A stretch of DNA of 64,000 nucleotides from Aquibium sp. ELW1220 (GCF_030398385.1 NZ_JAOAOQ010000004.1:124001-188000), one strand, 5' to 3'. Counted from the stretch's first letter, positions 52,548-62,273 are shown. A program made the numbers and translations. Notes: generated from the letters alone by a model not told the origin.

Positions 52548-53582
52548 TCACCAGTCCAGCACGACCTTGCCCGAGTTCCCGCTCTTCATCGCCTCGAAGC
52601 CCTCGATGTAGTCGTCGACGCCGAGACGGTGGGTGATCAGGCCGGAGACGTCGAGCGGGCCCTGCACCAGCGCGATCATCTTGTACCAGGTCTCGAACAT
52701 CTCGCGGCCGTAGATGCCCTTCAGCGTCAGCATCTTGAAGATGACCTTGTTCCAGTCGATCTCGAAGCCGGTCGGCGCGATGCCGAGGATGGCGATCCGG
52801 CCGCCATTGTTCATGGCGTCGATCATGTCGCGGAAGGCCACTGCCGAGCCCGACATCTCGAGACCGACGTCGAAGCCCTCGCGCATGCCCTCTTCCATCA
52901 TCACGTCGGCGAGCTTCTCCTTCGAGGCATCCACCACGTGGCGGATGCCGAGCCTGCGGGCGAGGTCGAGCCGGACCGGGTTGATGTCGGTGATGACGAC
53001 CTTGCGCGCGCCCACCGCCTGCGCCACCAGCGCGCCCATGATGCCGATCGGCCCGGCGCCGGTCACCAGCACGTCCTCGCCGACGAGATCGAAGGACAGC
53101 GCGGTGTGGACGGCATTGCCGAGCGGATCGAAGATCGCCGCGATCTCGTCCGGCACGTCGTCGGGGATCGGCACGACGTTGTGCTGCGGCAGGCAGAGAT
53201 ATTCGGCAAACGCGCCCGGCCGCTGCACGCCGACGCCCTGCGTGTTGCGGCACAGATGCCCCCTGCCCGCCCGGCAGTTGCGGCACTGGCCGCAGACGAT
53301 GTGGCCCTCGCCCGAGACCCGCTGCCCGACATGGTAGCCCGTCACCGCCGAGCCGAAGTCGGCGACGGTGCCGACGAATTCGTGCCCCGTCACCAGCGGC
53401 ACCGGCACGGTCTTCCGTGCCCAGTCGTCCCATTTGTAGATGTGGACGTCGGTGCCGCAGATTGCGGTCTTCTTCACCTTGATCAGGACGTCGTTCGGCC
53501 CGATCTCGGGGATCGGCACATTCTCCATCCAGATGCCGGGCTCGGACCGGGCTTTGACGAGGGCGCGCATCATGTTGGACAT
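52548..53582 (-). CDS. tdh: L-threonine 3-dehydrogenase
   Basis: A 344-residue zinc-dependent medium-chain dehydrogenase oxidising threonine to 2-amino-3-ketobutyrate with NAD. Catalytic zinc ligands are in [10 protein letters not shown] and GHEFVGTV; the structural zinc cysteines are in [15 protein letters not shown]; the NAD site is [13 protein letters not shown]. It normally acts with Kbl, whose gene lies upstream on the same strand but is separated by 1.2 kb holding a toxin-antitoxin pair and a VOC gene. Confidence 0.95.
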   Translation of the reverse strand: MSNMMRALVKARSEPGIWMENVPIPEIGPNDVLIKVKKTAICGTDVHIYKWDDWARKTVPVPLVTGHEFVGTVADFGSAVTGYHVGQRVSGEGHIVCGQCRNCRAGRGHLCRNTQGVGVQRPGAFAEYLCLPQHNVVPIPDDVPDEIAAIFDPLGNAVHTALSFDLVGEDVLVTGAGPIGIMGALVAQAVGARKVVITDINPVRLDLARRLGIRHVVDASKEKLADVMMEEGMREGFDVGLEMSGSAVAFRDMIDAMNNGGRIAILGIAPTGFEIDWNKVIFKMLTLKGIYGREMFETWYKMIALVQGPLDVSGLITHRLGVDDYIEGFEAMKSGNSGKVVLDW

Positions 53583-53655
53583 GGGAATTCATCCTGGGAA
53601 GTTCGGTCGATTAGGGAGAGTAAATGCCGCAGATTCTCCAACAAAGACAACGCTG

Positions 53656-54087
53656 TCAGATCTGCTCCAACTCGATGAGATTGCCTTCAGGGTCTCGCAT
53701 GTAAATCGCCAGAAACGGGGTACGGACACTTCCGAGGTTCGTTATTTCTCCCTGATCCTGGCCTCCGGCGTTAAGGATGCCGTCCCTGATCGCGCGAATG
53801 TCTCCGACTTCGAACGCAATGTGGCCATATCCGGGTTCATTCACGCGCGGGAGGCCGCGATCGCATGTTGCCCCATATTGGTGGATCTCCAGAAACGGCT
53901 TCTCGATGCCGGGCAGTTCCAGCCAGATCGAGATGATCTCGGAATGGGGTAGCCCATTGCCCCGTGACACCTTCTCACCGGAAAGTTCCACCCTGTTTCT
54001 TCGGTCCTTGCAGCCAAAGACATGTCTGTAGAATTCGGCAAGTCTGCTGGCATCGCGAGCGACGATGCCGAGATGCGAAAAACGCAT
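53656..54087 (-). CDS. VOC superfamily (glyoxalase/bleomycin resistance-like) protein
   Basis: A 143-residue vicinal-oxygen-chelate protein with two beta-alpha-beta-beta-beta halves: FSHLGIVARDASRLAEFYRHVFG and GHIAFEVGDIRAIRDGI...IYMRDPEGNLIELEQI. Putative metal ligands are His in the first and His/Glu in the second half. The substrate is unknown; glyoxalases, fosfomycin enzymes and dioxygenases share the fold. It lies between tdh and the toxin-antitoxin pair on the same strand. Confidence 0.88.
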   Translation of the reverse strand: MRFSHLGIVARDASRLAEFYRHVFGCKDRRNRVELSGEKVSRGNGLPHSEIISIWLELPGIEKPFLEIHQYGATCDRGLPRVNEPGYGHIAFEVGDIRAIRDGILNAGGQDQGEITNLGSVRTPFLAIYMRDPEGNLIELEQI

Positions 54088-54157
54088 GGTTCGAGACCCT
54101 CCCGCGGGGCTTTCATGACACGAATGGATTACACCACCACGGCTCCCACCGCGACGT

Positions 54158-54475
54158 TCAGGGTTCCGGGACATCCTCCCGCAAGCGGCGTGCAAGGTCC
54201 ATGCGCTGGTGAAGAATCGCCACGATCGCGATATGACCATCGGCGCGCAGTTTCCAGAAGACGAAATGGCTTTGGTATCGCGCGAAAAACCCGTCGACGC
54301 CGAATTCCGAAGGAATGCGTCGCCAAGTGACACGCCTTTGCGCGAAGTCCTCGAACAGGGCGAAGACGCCGTCGAGATATTTGTCGGCCTGTGCAGGACT
54401 GAACTGTCGAACCGTATGCCGATAGATCTCCTCCAGCCGCGCCGATGCCGCCGGCTGAATGAAGTAACGCGTCAC
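54158..54475 (-). CDS. RelE/ParE-type toxin
   Basis: A 105-residue ParE/RelE superfamily toxin: MTRYFIQPAASARLEEIYRHTVRQFSPAQADKYLDGVFALFEDFA matches the ParE N-terminal helices, and FVFWKLRADGHIAIVAILHQRMDLARRL is the conserved C-terminal strand-helix. ParE toxins poison gyrase; RelE types cleave mRNA. ATG overlaps the antitoxin stop by 4 bp. Confidence 0.9.
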   Translation of the reverse strand: MTRYFIQPAASARLEEIYRHTVRQFSPAQADKYLDGVFALFEDFAQRRVTWRRIPSEFGVDGFFARYQSHFVFWKLRADGHIAIVAILHQRMDLARRLREDVPEP

Positions 54476-54735
54476 CGGTTCGTGCCGGCCAGCGCACGCC
54501 GCCTTATGTCGTCGGCCGAGAGGTGTTCATACTCACTGTCAGCAACCGCGAACGCGTCCTGCAACCGGACCTTCATGGCCTCCATCGCCTCCCGCTCCGC
54601 GCGTTCCTTGTCGCGACGGATGAGGGCGCGGACGTACTCGCTGACGTTCTCATAGTCGCCATCGGTGACTGTCTCGGTGACGAAATCTCGAAGCGATCCG
54701 CTGATGCGCACGTTCAGATTCATGATGTCGGACAC
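54472..54735 (-). CDS. ParD/CopG-type antitoxin
   Basis: An 87-residue ribbon-helix-helix antitoxin: MNLNVRISGSLRDFVTETVTDGDYENVSEYVRALIRRDKERAEREA is the ParD pattern. GTG at 54735 is chosen because GAGGAG sits 7 bp upstream. The ATG at 54756 falls inside the promoter palindrome, and the ATG at 54723 has no ribosome site. It should repress its promoter through that palindrome. Confidence 0.88.
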   Translation of the reverse strand: MSDIMNLNVRISGSLRDFVTETVTDGDYENVSEYVRALIRRDKERAEREAMEAMKVRLQDAFAVADSEYEHLSADDIRRRALAGTNR

Positions 54736-54750
54736 GCAAATCTCCTCTAT

Positions 54751-54773
54751 CGACAATATCTTCTATATTGTCG
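54751..54773. promoter_or_regulatory. 23-bp palindromic operator of the parDE-like module
   Basis: CGACAATAT-CTTCT-ATATTGTCG is a perfect inverted repeat with 9-bp arms, 5 bp beyond the kbl stop codon and 16 bp before the antitoxin start. It overlaps the -10 hexamer, the expected site for ParD autorepression. Confidence 0.75.
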
Positions 54774-54781
54774 CACATCAA
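54753..54781 (-). promoter_or_regulatory. promoter of the parDE-like module, embedded in the kbl 3' end
   Basis: TTGATG (54781-54776) and TATTGT (54758-54753) with a 17-bp spacer on the minus strand. The -35 overlaps the stop codon of kbl and the -10 lies in the operator palindrome. Confidence 0.6.
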
Positions 54782-55968
54782 TAGATGATGCCCAACTCCC
54801 GCCCCACCTCTCCGAACGCCGCCACCGCCCGGTCGATGTCCTCGGCCGAATGCGCCGCCGACATCTGCGTCCGGATCCGCGCCTGGCCCTTCGGCACCAC
54901 CGGAAACGAGAAGCCGACGACGTAGATGCCGCGCGCGAGCATCATCTCGGCCATCGCGCCGGCGAGCGTCGCATCGCCGATCATTACCGGGATGATCGGA
55001 TGGTCCGCCCCGGCGAGCGTGAAACCCGCCTTCGTCATCTTCTCGCGAAAGCGCGCGGCATTGGCGCGCAGCTTCGCGCGCAGGTCATCGCCCTGCTCGA
55101 CGATGTCGAACACCGTCAGCGAAGCAGCGGCAATGGCGGGCATCAGCGTGTTGGAGAAGAGGTAGGGCCGCGAGCGCTGGCGCAGCCAGTCGACCACCTC
55201 GCGCCGCCCGCTGGTGTAGCCGCCCGAGGCGCCGCCGAGCGCCTTGCCGAGCGTGCCGGTGACGATATCGATCCGCCCCTCGACGCCGCAATGCTCGGCG
55301 GAGCCGCGACCATGCGCCCCGACGAAGCCGACGGCATGGCTGTCGTCGACCATCACCATGGCGTCGTATTTCTCGGCAAGGTCGCAGACGCCGCCGAGAT
55401 TGGCGATGATGCCGTCCATCGAGAACACGCCGTCGGTGGCGATGAGCCTGAAGCGGCAACCCGCAGCTTTCTTCAGTTCCTCCTCCAGCGCCACCATGTC
55501 GTTGTTCGCATAGCGGAATCGCTGCGCCTTGGAGAGCCGGACGCCGTCGATGATCGAGGCATGGTTCAGCGCGTCGGAGATGACCGCGTCCTCCTCGCCC
55601 AGAAGGGTCTCGAACAGGCCCCCGTTTGCGTCGAAGCAGGAGCCGTAGAGGATGGTGTCCTCGAAGCCGAGGAAGGACGAGATGCGCGCTTCGAGCTGCT
55701 TGTGCTCCTCCTGCGTGCCGCAGATGAAGCGCACCGAGGCCATGCCGTAGCCATAGCGGTCGAGCCCGGCCTTCGCCGCTTCGCGCAACTCCTCCGAATC
55801 GGCGAGGCCGAGATAATTGTTGGCACAGAAATTGAGGACGCGCGCTCCGCCCGCCACCGCGATCTCGGCCGACTGCATGGAGGTGATGACGCGCTCGGAC
55901 TTGTAGAGCCCGGCGCCCTTCAGCCCGTCGAGTTCGGCGGCGAGATGCGAGAGGAAGGCCTTGCTCAT
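54778..55968 (-). CDS. kbl: glycine C-acetyltransferase (2-amino-3-ketobutyrate CoA ligase)
   Basis: A 396-residue PLP enzyme that cleaves 2-amino-3-ketobutyrate with CoA to glycine and acetyl-CoA, completing the Tdh pathway. [34 protein letters not shown] and the PLP-lysine motif [13 protein letters not shown] are present. ATG at 55968 matches the family start. Tdh follows on the same strand but is split off by the inserted toxin-antitoxin/VOC genes. Confidence 0.95.
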   Translation of the reverse strand: MSKAFLSHLAAELDGLKGAGLYKSERVITSMQSAEIAVAGGARVLNFCANNYLGLADSEELREAAKAGLDRYGYGMASVRFICGTQEEHKQLEARISSFLGFEDTILYGSCFDANGGLFETLLGEEDAVISDALNHASIIDGVRLSKAQRFRYANNDMVALEEELKKAAGCRFRLIATDGVFSMDGIIANLGGVCDLAEKYDAMVMVDDSHAVGFVGAHGRGSAEHCGVEGRIDIVTGTLGKALGGASGGYTSGRREVVDWLRQRSRPYLFSNTLMPAIAAASLTVFDIVEQGDDLRAKLRANAARFREKMTKAGFTLAGADHPIIPVMIGDATLAGAMAEMMLARGIYVVGFSFPVVPKGQARIRTQMSAAHSAEDIDRAVAAFGEVGRELGIIY

Positions 55969-56077
55969 GGCGCTCGTGCTCCTGGATGAAGGCCGATCAT
56001 CGCGCCGTCCGCCGCCGGCCGCTACCGAAAATGCGACGGGCGCGGCCATAGGCCCGCCCGCCGCTGCGGCGACGTTC

Positions 56078-57295
56078 TCAGAAGAACGCCTGCAAACCCG
56101 TCTGCGCCCGGCCGAGGATCAGCGCGTGCACGTCGTGCGTCCCCTCGTAGGTGTTCACCGTCTCGAGGTTCTGCGCGTGGCGCATCACGTGGTAGCCGAT
56201 CTGGATGCCGTTGCCGCCATGCATGTCGCGGGCCTGGCGGGCGATGTCGAGCGCCTTGCCGCAATTGTTGCGCTTGACGATCGAGATCATCTCCGGGGCC
56301 ATCTTCCCCTCGTCCATCAGCCGCCCGACCCGCAGGCTCGCCTGCAGCCCGAGCGCGATTTCGGTCTGCATGTCGGCCAGCTTCTTCTGGTAAAGTTGCG
56401 TACCGGCCAGTGGCTTGCCGAACTGCTTGCGGTCCAGACCATACTGCCGCGCGCGCATCCAGCAATCCTCGGCCGCGCCCATGGCGCCCCAGGAGATGCC
56501 GTAGCGCGCACGGTTCAGGCAACCGAACGGACCCTTCAGCCCCGACACGTTGGGCAGCAGCGCGTCCTCGGAGACTTCCACGCCCTCCATCACGATCTCG
56601 CCGGTGATCGACGCGCGCAGCGAAAGCTTGCCCTCGATCTTGGGCGCGGTCAGGCCCTTCATGCCCTTCTCCAGCACGAAGCCGCGGATCTCGTCGCGGC
56701 CGTCCTCGCTCTTGAGCTTGGCCCACACCACGAAGACATCGGCGATCGGCGCGTTGGAGATCCACATCTTGGAACCGGAGATCCGGTAGCCGCCGTCGAT
56801 CGTCTCGGCGCGCGTCTTCATCCCGCCCGGATCGGAGCCGGCGTCCGGCTCGGTCAGGCCGAAGCAGCCGATCCATTCGCCGGAGGCGAGCTTCGGCAGG
56901 TATTTCAGCCGCTGCGCTTCCGAGCCGTAGGCCTGGATCGGATACATGACCAGCGAGGACTGCACGCTCATCATCGAGCGGTAGCCCGAATCGATGCGCT
57001 CGACCTCGCGCGCGACGAGACCGTAGGTGACGTAGCCGGCGCCGAGCCCGCCATATTCCTCCGGCACGGTGACGCCGAGCAGCCCGGCCGCGCCCATCTC
57101 GGCGAAGATGGCCGGATCCGTCGTCTCGGACAGGTAGGCCGCCTCGACCCGCGGCGCCAGCCGGTCGGCGCAGAACGCAGCCGCCCCGTCCCGCACCATC
57201 CGCTCGTCCTCCGACAACTGGTCGTCGAGAAGGAACGGGTCCTCCCACGCGAAGGCGGCGAGCGCCTCCTTGGAGACAGGCTTCTGGATGTTCAT
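56078..57295 (-). CDS. gcdH: glutaryl-CoA dehydrogenase
   Basis: A 405-residue decarboxylating acyl-CoA dehydrogenase converting glutaryl-CoA to crotonyl-CoA. Recognisable blocks are [64 protein letters not shown] with the catalytic Glu in NTYEGTHD, and the ending LILGRAQTG, a hallmark of the GcdH group. It would take glutaryl-CoA from lysine/tryptophan breakdown and from odd-chain dicarboxylates processed by the pim operon in this window. Confidence 0.92.
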   Translation of the reverse strand: MNIQKPVSKEALAAFAWEDPFLLDDQLSEDERMVRDGAAAFCADRLAPRVEAAYLSETTDPAIFAEMGAAGLLGVTVPEEYGGLGAGYVTYGLVAREVERIDSGYRSMMSVQSSLVMYPIQAYGSEAQRLKYLPKLASGEWIGCFGLTEPDAGSDPGGMKTRAETIDGGYRISGSKMWISNAPIADVFVVWAKLKSEDGRDEIRGFVLEKGMKGLTAPKIEGKLSLRASITGEIVMEGVEVSEDALLPNVSGLKGPFGCLNRARYGISWGAMGAAEDCWMRARQYGLDRKQFGKPLAGTQLYQKKLADMQTEIALGLQASLRVGRLMDEGKMAPEMISIVKRNNCGKALDIARQARDMHGGNGIQIGYHVMRHAQNLETVNTYEGTHDVHALILGRAQTGLQAFF

Positions 57296-57513
57296 CGATC
57301 TGGTCCTCGTCAGGTGTTTCTCGGACCCTCTTTAAAGCAAGGAGACCCGGCGGGGAAAGACGCCTCGGCGGGCGGAAGCCGGAAGCTTTCGCTAACCATG
57401 CTCGGAAGTCCGCCCGGCACGGCCCTCGAATCGATTATTCGCTATCCACCGGTTAACCGTCGGCGGCTAGCGTCGAACCGCAATGAAGCGCCGAGGCGGG
57501 GGCCAAGCGCAGT

Positions 57514-59601
57514 ATGTTCAGATCAGGCTTGGCTGCCGGCCTGCGAAAGCCGGTGAAGATGATCCAGAGGGCCTATGTGGTGGCCCTGGTGATCATTGCT
57601 TCGATGCTGTTCGCATCGTTCATCCTCCTCAATCACCTGATCGGGGCGCAGCAGCGTGAGGAACACCTGGTCTCCACCGCGGAGATCCAGCGCGCCCTGT
57701 CGCAGCGAATCGTCTTCTTGGCCAACGCAGCGCAGCGGGCCGCACCCGAGCGCCAGCCAGCCCTCGTCCTCTCACTCAGGCAGGCCACCGAGGAATTCGA
57801 GCAGAACTACAACGAGCTTCTGGTCGAGACGCGGGCTGTCCCCGGCTCGGAGGCGCAGTCGAACCCCGAGACCGTGGAATATGTCCTCTATTCGCGGCCA
57901 TACCATCTCGAATACTTCACCGATGGACTTGCCGCCAACAGCTGGCGGTTGATCGCCTCGCTCCAGACCGAGAACGCGCCCGTGACGAGCCGCCTCGTCT
58001 ATCGCGGAAGCAAGGAGCGGGCGCAAATGGACGAGCGGCTGGCCACCGCGACGATGGATGGATACTCCGCCCTGCGCGACCGCCTTTGGGCCTTGTCGCG
58101 GGAGCGTCTGTCCGGTCTCGTTGCCGTGCATCGGGCCTTGTTTGCAGCCACCCTCTTCGTTCTGGTGCTCGTGGCCCTGTTCATCTTCCGACCCATGGCC
58201 ATCCTGATCGGTCAGCGCACTGACCAACTGGTCGAAGCCCGCAACGCCATGGCCCACAACGCCATCCATGACGGCCTCACGGGTCTGCACAACCGGGTGT
58301 TCCTGAACTACCGCTTCGGCACCTTCCTCGAAGATGCCGCAGCGCGCGGCGGCAGGCTCGCGGTCATCCAGTTCGACCTCGATCGCTTCAAGCAGATCAA
58401 CGACACGCTCGGCCATGCGGCCGGCGACCAGGTGCTGACGACGACGGCGCAGCGCATGCGCCGCTCCGGCCGCTCCGACAACGTCTGCATCCGCCTCGGT
58501 GGAGACGAGTTCGTGGTCATCGTCCCGCAGGCCAGCGACAACGCCAGTGTGGCGGCGACGGCGGAGCGGATCCTGCGCATGATCAACCAGCCGATCGAGT
58601 TCGAGGGCCAGACGATCCATGCCGGCGCCAGCGCCGGCATCGCCTTCTTTCCGGACGACGGGCGCGAGCCGTCGGAACTGCTCAACCATGCGGACGTCGC
58701 CCTCTATGCGGCCAAGAAGACCGGCGGCGGAGCCTTTTCCTTCTTTACCGGCGAGTTGCGGCGTGAACTGGAGGAACGCAAGGAGATCGAGCGCGAGCTC
58801 GTCATGTCGATCGCGCGGCGCGACTTCACGGTCCGCTTCCAGCCTCAGGTCTCCCTTGGCGACGGCGCGGTGACCGGCATCGAGGCGCTGGTGCGCTGGC
58901 AGCCCCCCGGGCGCGATTTCATCCCGCCCTCGGTCTTCCTCCCGGTCGCGGAGAAGTCGGGCCTGATGCCTGCGATCGGCCGCATCATCTTTCGCGAGGC
59001 GATCGGCGCCGCGGCCCGCTGGCATCGCCAGGGCCTTCAGTTCGGCCGCCTGGCTCTCAATGCCTCGGGCAGCGAGCTGGCGCAGCAGGATTTCGCGAAT
59101 TTTCTCTTCGGGACGCTTGCCGAGACGGGATTGCCGGCAGAAAGACTCGCGCTCGAGATCGTCGAATCCGTCATACTGGACGACGAGAAGACCGGCATCG
59201 CGGCAACCCTGCGCACGATACGCTCGGCCGGCATTCACCTCGAGCTCGACGACTTCGGTACCGGCTACGCCTCGCTGACCCATGTCGATCCGCGCCAGAT
59301 CGACCGCATCAAGATCGACCGCCGCTTCGTGCAGAACATCCAGGACAACGATCAGAACGCGCACATCGTACGCGCCGTGATCGATCTTGCGGACCGGCTG
59401 GGCATCGGCATCATCGCCGAAGGTGCCGAAACCGACGCCGAGCTGGATGAGCTGGCCTCGCTCGGCTGCGACGAGGTGCAGGGCTTCGGCATCGCCTTTC
59501 CGATGCCCGAGGACGCGATGTCCGCCTGGCTGTCGGCAGGTTCCGCAGCCATGCGCGCGAGCGCTGCAACCACCGCGGAGAAGGGCCGGGACGCGGCCTG
59601 A
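57514..59601 (+). CDS. GGDEF-EAL cyclic-di-GMP turnover protein with periplasmic sensor
   Basis: A 695-residue inner-membrane protein. Two helices (about residues 15-42 and 207-228) bracket a periplasmic sensor region; the GGDEF motif (329-333) is canonical; the EAL domain (EAL at 457-459) keeps the metal and catalytic residues in EALVRW, LALEIVES, LELDDFGTGYASL, IKIDRRFV and IAEGAET. No RxxD inhibitory site precedes GGDEF. Both making and degrading cyclic-di-GMP are possible. GTG at 57553 is an alternative start. Confidence 0.94.
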   Translation: MFRSGLAAGLRKPVKMIQRAYVVALVIIASMLFASFILLNHLIGAQQREEHLVSTAEIQRALSQRIVFLANAAQRAAPERQPALVLSLRQATEEFEQNYNELLVETRAVPGSEAQSNPETVEYVLYSRPYHLEYFTDGLAANSWRLIASLQTENAPVTSRLVYRGSKERAQMDERLATATMDGYSALRDRLWALSRERLSGLVAVHRALFAATLFVLVLVALFIFRPMAILIGQRTDQLVEARNAMAHNAIHDGLTGLHNRVFLNYRFGTFLEDAAARGGRLAVIQFDLDRFKQINDTLGHAAGDQVLTTTAQRMRRSGRSDNVCIRLGGDEFVVIVPQASDNASVAATAERILRMINQPIEFEGQTIHAGASAGIAFFPDDGREPSELLNHADVALYAAKKTGGGAFSFFTGELRRELEERKEIERELVMSIARRDFTVRFQPQVSLGDGAVTGIEALVRWQPPGRDFIPPSVFLPVAEKSGLMPAIGRIIFREAIGAAARWHRQGLQFGRLALNASGSELAQQDFANFLFGTLAETGLPAERLALEIVESVILDDEKTGIAATLRTIRSAGIHLELDDFGTGYASLTHVDPRQIDRIKIDRRFVQNIQDNDQNAHIVRAVIDLADRLGIGIIAEGAETDAELDELASLGCDEVQGFGIAFPMPEDAMSAWLSAGSAAMRASAATTAEKGRDAA

Positions 59602-61650
59602 TCAGGCTCTGAGCGTCATGCGGATGCCATCGTAGATCGCCGCATGAATGTTGCGCGACGCGACTGCATCGCCGATCCGGAACAGCGTGAAGCGGCCGTC
59701 CGGATTGCGATCCGGAAACACCGCTCCGCCCTTGACGAGCCGCTCGTAGTCGACGGCACCGAGGTTGCGCGAGGCAGGCTTCAGCGCGCGATAGAGATCG
59801 TCGTTCGGCGCGGTGCCGTGTTCGACGACTACCTGCTGCACGCGCCGCTCGGCGCGCCAGCCCTTCTCGAAGTCCGATCCCAGAACGGCCACCAGCATGT
59901 TGCCGTCGCGGCGGACCGAGACGAGCCGGGTGTTGATGGTCACCTGCACGCCGTGCCGATGGAATGCCGCCATGTAGGGCACGTGGTTCATGCCGCCCAT
60001 TTCCGGCGCAAAGAAGCGCTCCGGCGAAACGAGTTCGACCGATGAACCGGCCACGGCTGCCAGTTCGGCGGCAGTCATGCCGGGATGGCCGCCATTGTCG
60101 TCATAGACGAGAATGCGCTCGGCTGGCGCGGCCGCACCCGCAATGACGTCCCAGCTCGACGTGACGAGGTCGCCGCCCTCTTCCAGGTCCGGCAGTTGTG
60201 GCACGCCGCCCGTCGCGACCACCACAACGTCCGGAGCGAGCGCCAGCACGTCACCCGTTTCCGCCCAGACATCGGTGCGGATCTCGACGCCGAGCCGGTC
60301 GAGTTCGGCGAGGCGCCAGTCGACGATGCCGATGAGTTCCTTCCGTCGCGGGTTGAGCGCGGCGAGCCGGACCTGCCCGCCCGCCTGCGACGCGGCTTCC
60401 AGAACGGTGACGTGATGCCCCCGCTCGGCCGCCACGCGCGCAGCCTCGAGCCCCGCAGGCCCCGCCCCGACCACGATGACGCGTTTCGCCGGTCCGTCCG
60501 CCCGCGCGATCACATGCGGGATCGAAGCCTCGCGCCCGGTCGCAGCATTGTGGATGCACAGCGCCTCGCCGCCCTCGTAGATGCGGTCGAGGCAATAGGT
60601 GGCGCCGACGCAGGGGCGGATCTGGTGCTCGAGCCCGTCCATGATCTTGGCGACGATGTGCGGGTCGGCGATATGGGCGCGGGTCATGCCGACCATGTCG
60701 AGCTTGCCCGTCGCGATGGCATGCCTTGCCGTCGCGACGTCGGCGATGCGTGCGGCGTGGAAGACCGGGATCTTCGCCTGCGCCCGAACCTCACCCGCAA
60801 AATCGAGATGCGGCGACGAACGCATGCCGGCGATGGGGATCACGTCCGTCAGCGCCGCGTCGGTCTCGATATGGCCGCGGATGATATTGAGGAAATCGAC
60901 CTTGCCGGACGCGGCGATCCGCCTTGCGATCTCGACGCCCTCGTCCCGCGACAGGCCCTTGTCCCAGTCCTCGTCCGCCACCATCCGGATGCCGACGACG
61001 AAGTCCGGACCCACGGATTGGCGAACCGCATCAAGAACCTGCATCGAAAAGCGGATTCTGTTTTCGAGCGAACCGCCATAGCTGTCCTCGCGCCGGTTGG
61101 TGGCCGGTGACCAGAACGCGTCCATCAGATGCCCGTAGGCCTCGAACTCGATGCCGTCGAGGCCCGCCGCCTGGCAGCGCTGCGCGGCGGCGGCATAGTC
61201 GGCGACGATGCGCTCGATGTCCCAGTCCTCGGCCTCCTTCGGAAAGGCACGATGCGCCGGTTCGCGCACCGGCGAGGCCGACAGCACCGGCAGCCAGTCG
61301 GCCTTGTTCCACCCCGTCCGGCGCCCGAGATGGGTGAGCTGGATCATCACCTTGCAGTCGTGCTCGTGGCAGGCATCCGCAAGTTCCGACAGCCACGGCA
61401 CGATCTCGTCCCTGTAGGCCTGCAGGTTGCCGAAGGCGGCCGGACTGTCGCGCGAGACAAGAGCCGATCCCGCCGTCATCGTCAGCGCCATCCCACCCTT
61501 CGCCTTCTCGGCATGATAGAGCCGGTAGCGCTCCTTCGGCATGCCGTCCTGCGAATAGGCGGGCTCGTGGCTGGTCGACATCACGCGGTTCTTCAGCTTG
61601 AGATGCTTGAGCTGGTAGGGCTGGAGGAGGGGGTCGTTGGTGGGGGTCAT
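59602..61650 (-). CDS. NADH:flavin oxidoreductase, trimethylamine-dehydrogenase/DgcA-like
   Basis: A 682-residue two-domain flavoenzyme: an N-terminal FMN TIM barrel (QPYQLKHLKLKNRVMSTSHEP; MIQLTHLGRR; GIEFEAYGHLMDAFWSPATNRRED), an iron-sulfur loop (Cys347, Cys353, Cys365) and a C-terminal FAD/NAD domain (VIVVGAGPAGLEAA). The expected second cluster cysteine, residue 350, is Ala. Relatives demethylate trimethylamine, dimethylglycine or proline betaines, or reduce enoyl groups. Its stop abuts the GGDEF-EAL gene; its start overlaps the upstream toxin gene. Confidence 0.88.
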   Translation of the reverse strand: MTPTNDPLLQPYQLKHLKLKNRVMSTSHEPAYSQDGMPKERYRLYHAEKAKGGMALTMTAGSALVSRDSPAAFGNLQAYRDEIVPWLSELADACHEHDCKVMIQLTHLGRRTGWNKADWLPVLSASPVREPAHRAFPKEAEDWDIERIVADYAAAAQRCQAAGLDGIEFEAYGHLMDAFWSPATNRREDSYGGSLENRIRFSMQVLDAVRQSVGPDFVVGIRMVADEDWDKGLSRDEGVEIARRIAASGKVDFLNIIRGHIETDAALTDVIPIAGMRSSPHLDFAGEVRAQAKIPVFHAARIADVATARHAIATGKLDMVGMTRAHIADPHIVAKIMDGLEHQIRPCVGATYCLDRIYEGGEALCIHNAATGREASIPHVIARADGPAKRVIVVGAGPAGLEAARVAAERGHHVTVLEAASQAGGQVRLAALNPRRKELIGIVDWRLAELDRLGVEIRTDVWAETGDVLALAPDVVVVATGGVPQLPDLEEGGDLVTSSWDVIAGAAAPAERILVYDDNGGHPGMTAAELAAVAGSSVELVSPERFFAPEMGGMNHVPYMAAFHRHGVQVTINTRLVSVRRDGNMLVAVLGSDFEKGWRAERRVQQVVVEHGTAPNDDLYRALKPASRNLGAVDYERLVKGGAVFPDRNPDGRFTLFRIGDAVASRNIHAAIYDGIRMTLRA

Positions 61651-61955
61651 GGATACCGGCTAGCGAGGTCTGGCGGGCAAAGTTTCGGGTCGCGGGCGCC
61701 GTGGAGAACGCGAACAACGACGACCTCCGAGGCGCTGGTTCGAAAATAGATCAGATAGGGATAGGGGCGCGTGTTCCGGATGCGAACAGATGCCTTGTCC
61801 GTCGCACGTCCCGTCTCCGGAAAGTCGCGAATGTCGCGGAGGACCTGCAGCAACCTCTCTTCGAAACCGGCACGCGCGGACGGCAACTGGATTGCGAGGT
61901 AACCATAGATGTCCTGAATCTCGTCGCTGGCCGCGCGCGTGAGCCTGATCTTCAC
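61647..61955 (-). CDS. RelE/ParE-type toxin
   Basis: A 102-residue ParE/RelE superfamily toxin (KIRLTRAASDEIQDIYGYLAIQLPSARAGFEERLLQVLRDI; later YPYLIYFRTSASEVVVVRVLHGARD). It overlaps the antitoxin by 4 bp upstream and the flavoprotein start (ATGA) by 4 bp downstream, so translation of the oxidoreductase may depend on this module. Confidence 0.9.
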   Translation of the reverse strand: MKIRLTRAASDEIQDIYGYLAIQLPSARAGFEERLLQVLRDIRDFPETGRATDKASVRIRNTRPYPYLIYFRTSASEVVVVRVLHGARDPKLCPPDLASRYP

Positions 61956-62182
61956 AGGCGGCGATTCGACAAAAGTGCCGCAACCTCATCGTCGGAAGCG
62001 AACTCGCCACGCTCGGCTTGCGCCAGTCCTTCTTCGACCGCCGCCCGCTCCTCTTCCGAAAGCACGTAGACGCTCTCATCCGCCCCGCCGACGATCTCCA
62101 TGATCGTGCGCGCGAGTTCGTCCTGCTCGGCAGGTTCGAGCTGGCGGGCCGCTTCGATGGCTATTTCCAGAAGTCGGGTCAT
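61952..62182 (-). CDS. antitoxin of RelE/ParE-type pair
   Basis: A 76-residue acidic antitoxin: MTRLLEIAIEAARQLEPAEQDELARTIMEIV, then SEEERAAVEEGLAQAERGEFASDDEVAALL, the helical pattern of addiction-module antitoxins partnered with ParE-like toxins. ATG at 62182 matches this pattern; an in-frame ATG at 62221 would add a repetitive QGKDQGKD extension and cannot be excluded. Confidence 0.85.
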   Translation of the reverse strand: MTRLLEIAIEAARQLEPAEQDELARTIMEIVGGADESVYVLSEEERAAVEEGLAQAERGEFASDDEVAALLSNRRL

Positions 62183-62273
62183 GTCCTTGCCCTGGTCCTT
62201 GCCCTGACGTCTCTGCCGCATCCTAGCATTTCGAAGGGCCGCTCGCCACGCCGGCCGGTGCCGTCTCCGTCCG

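Noticed and set aside
57451-57462. GGTTAACC near the GGDEF-EAL gene as a CtrA site
   Set aside because: Only a half site; no second TTAA at the required 7-bp distance.
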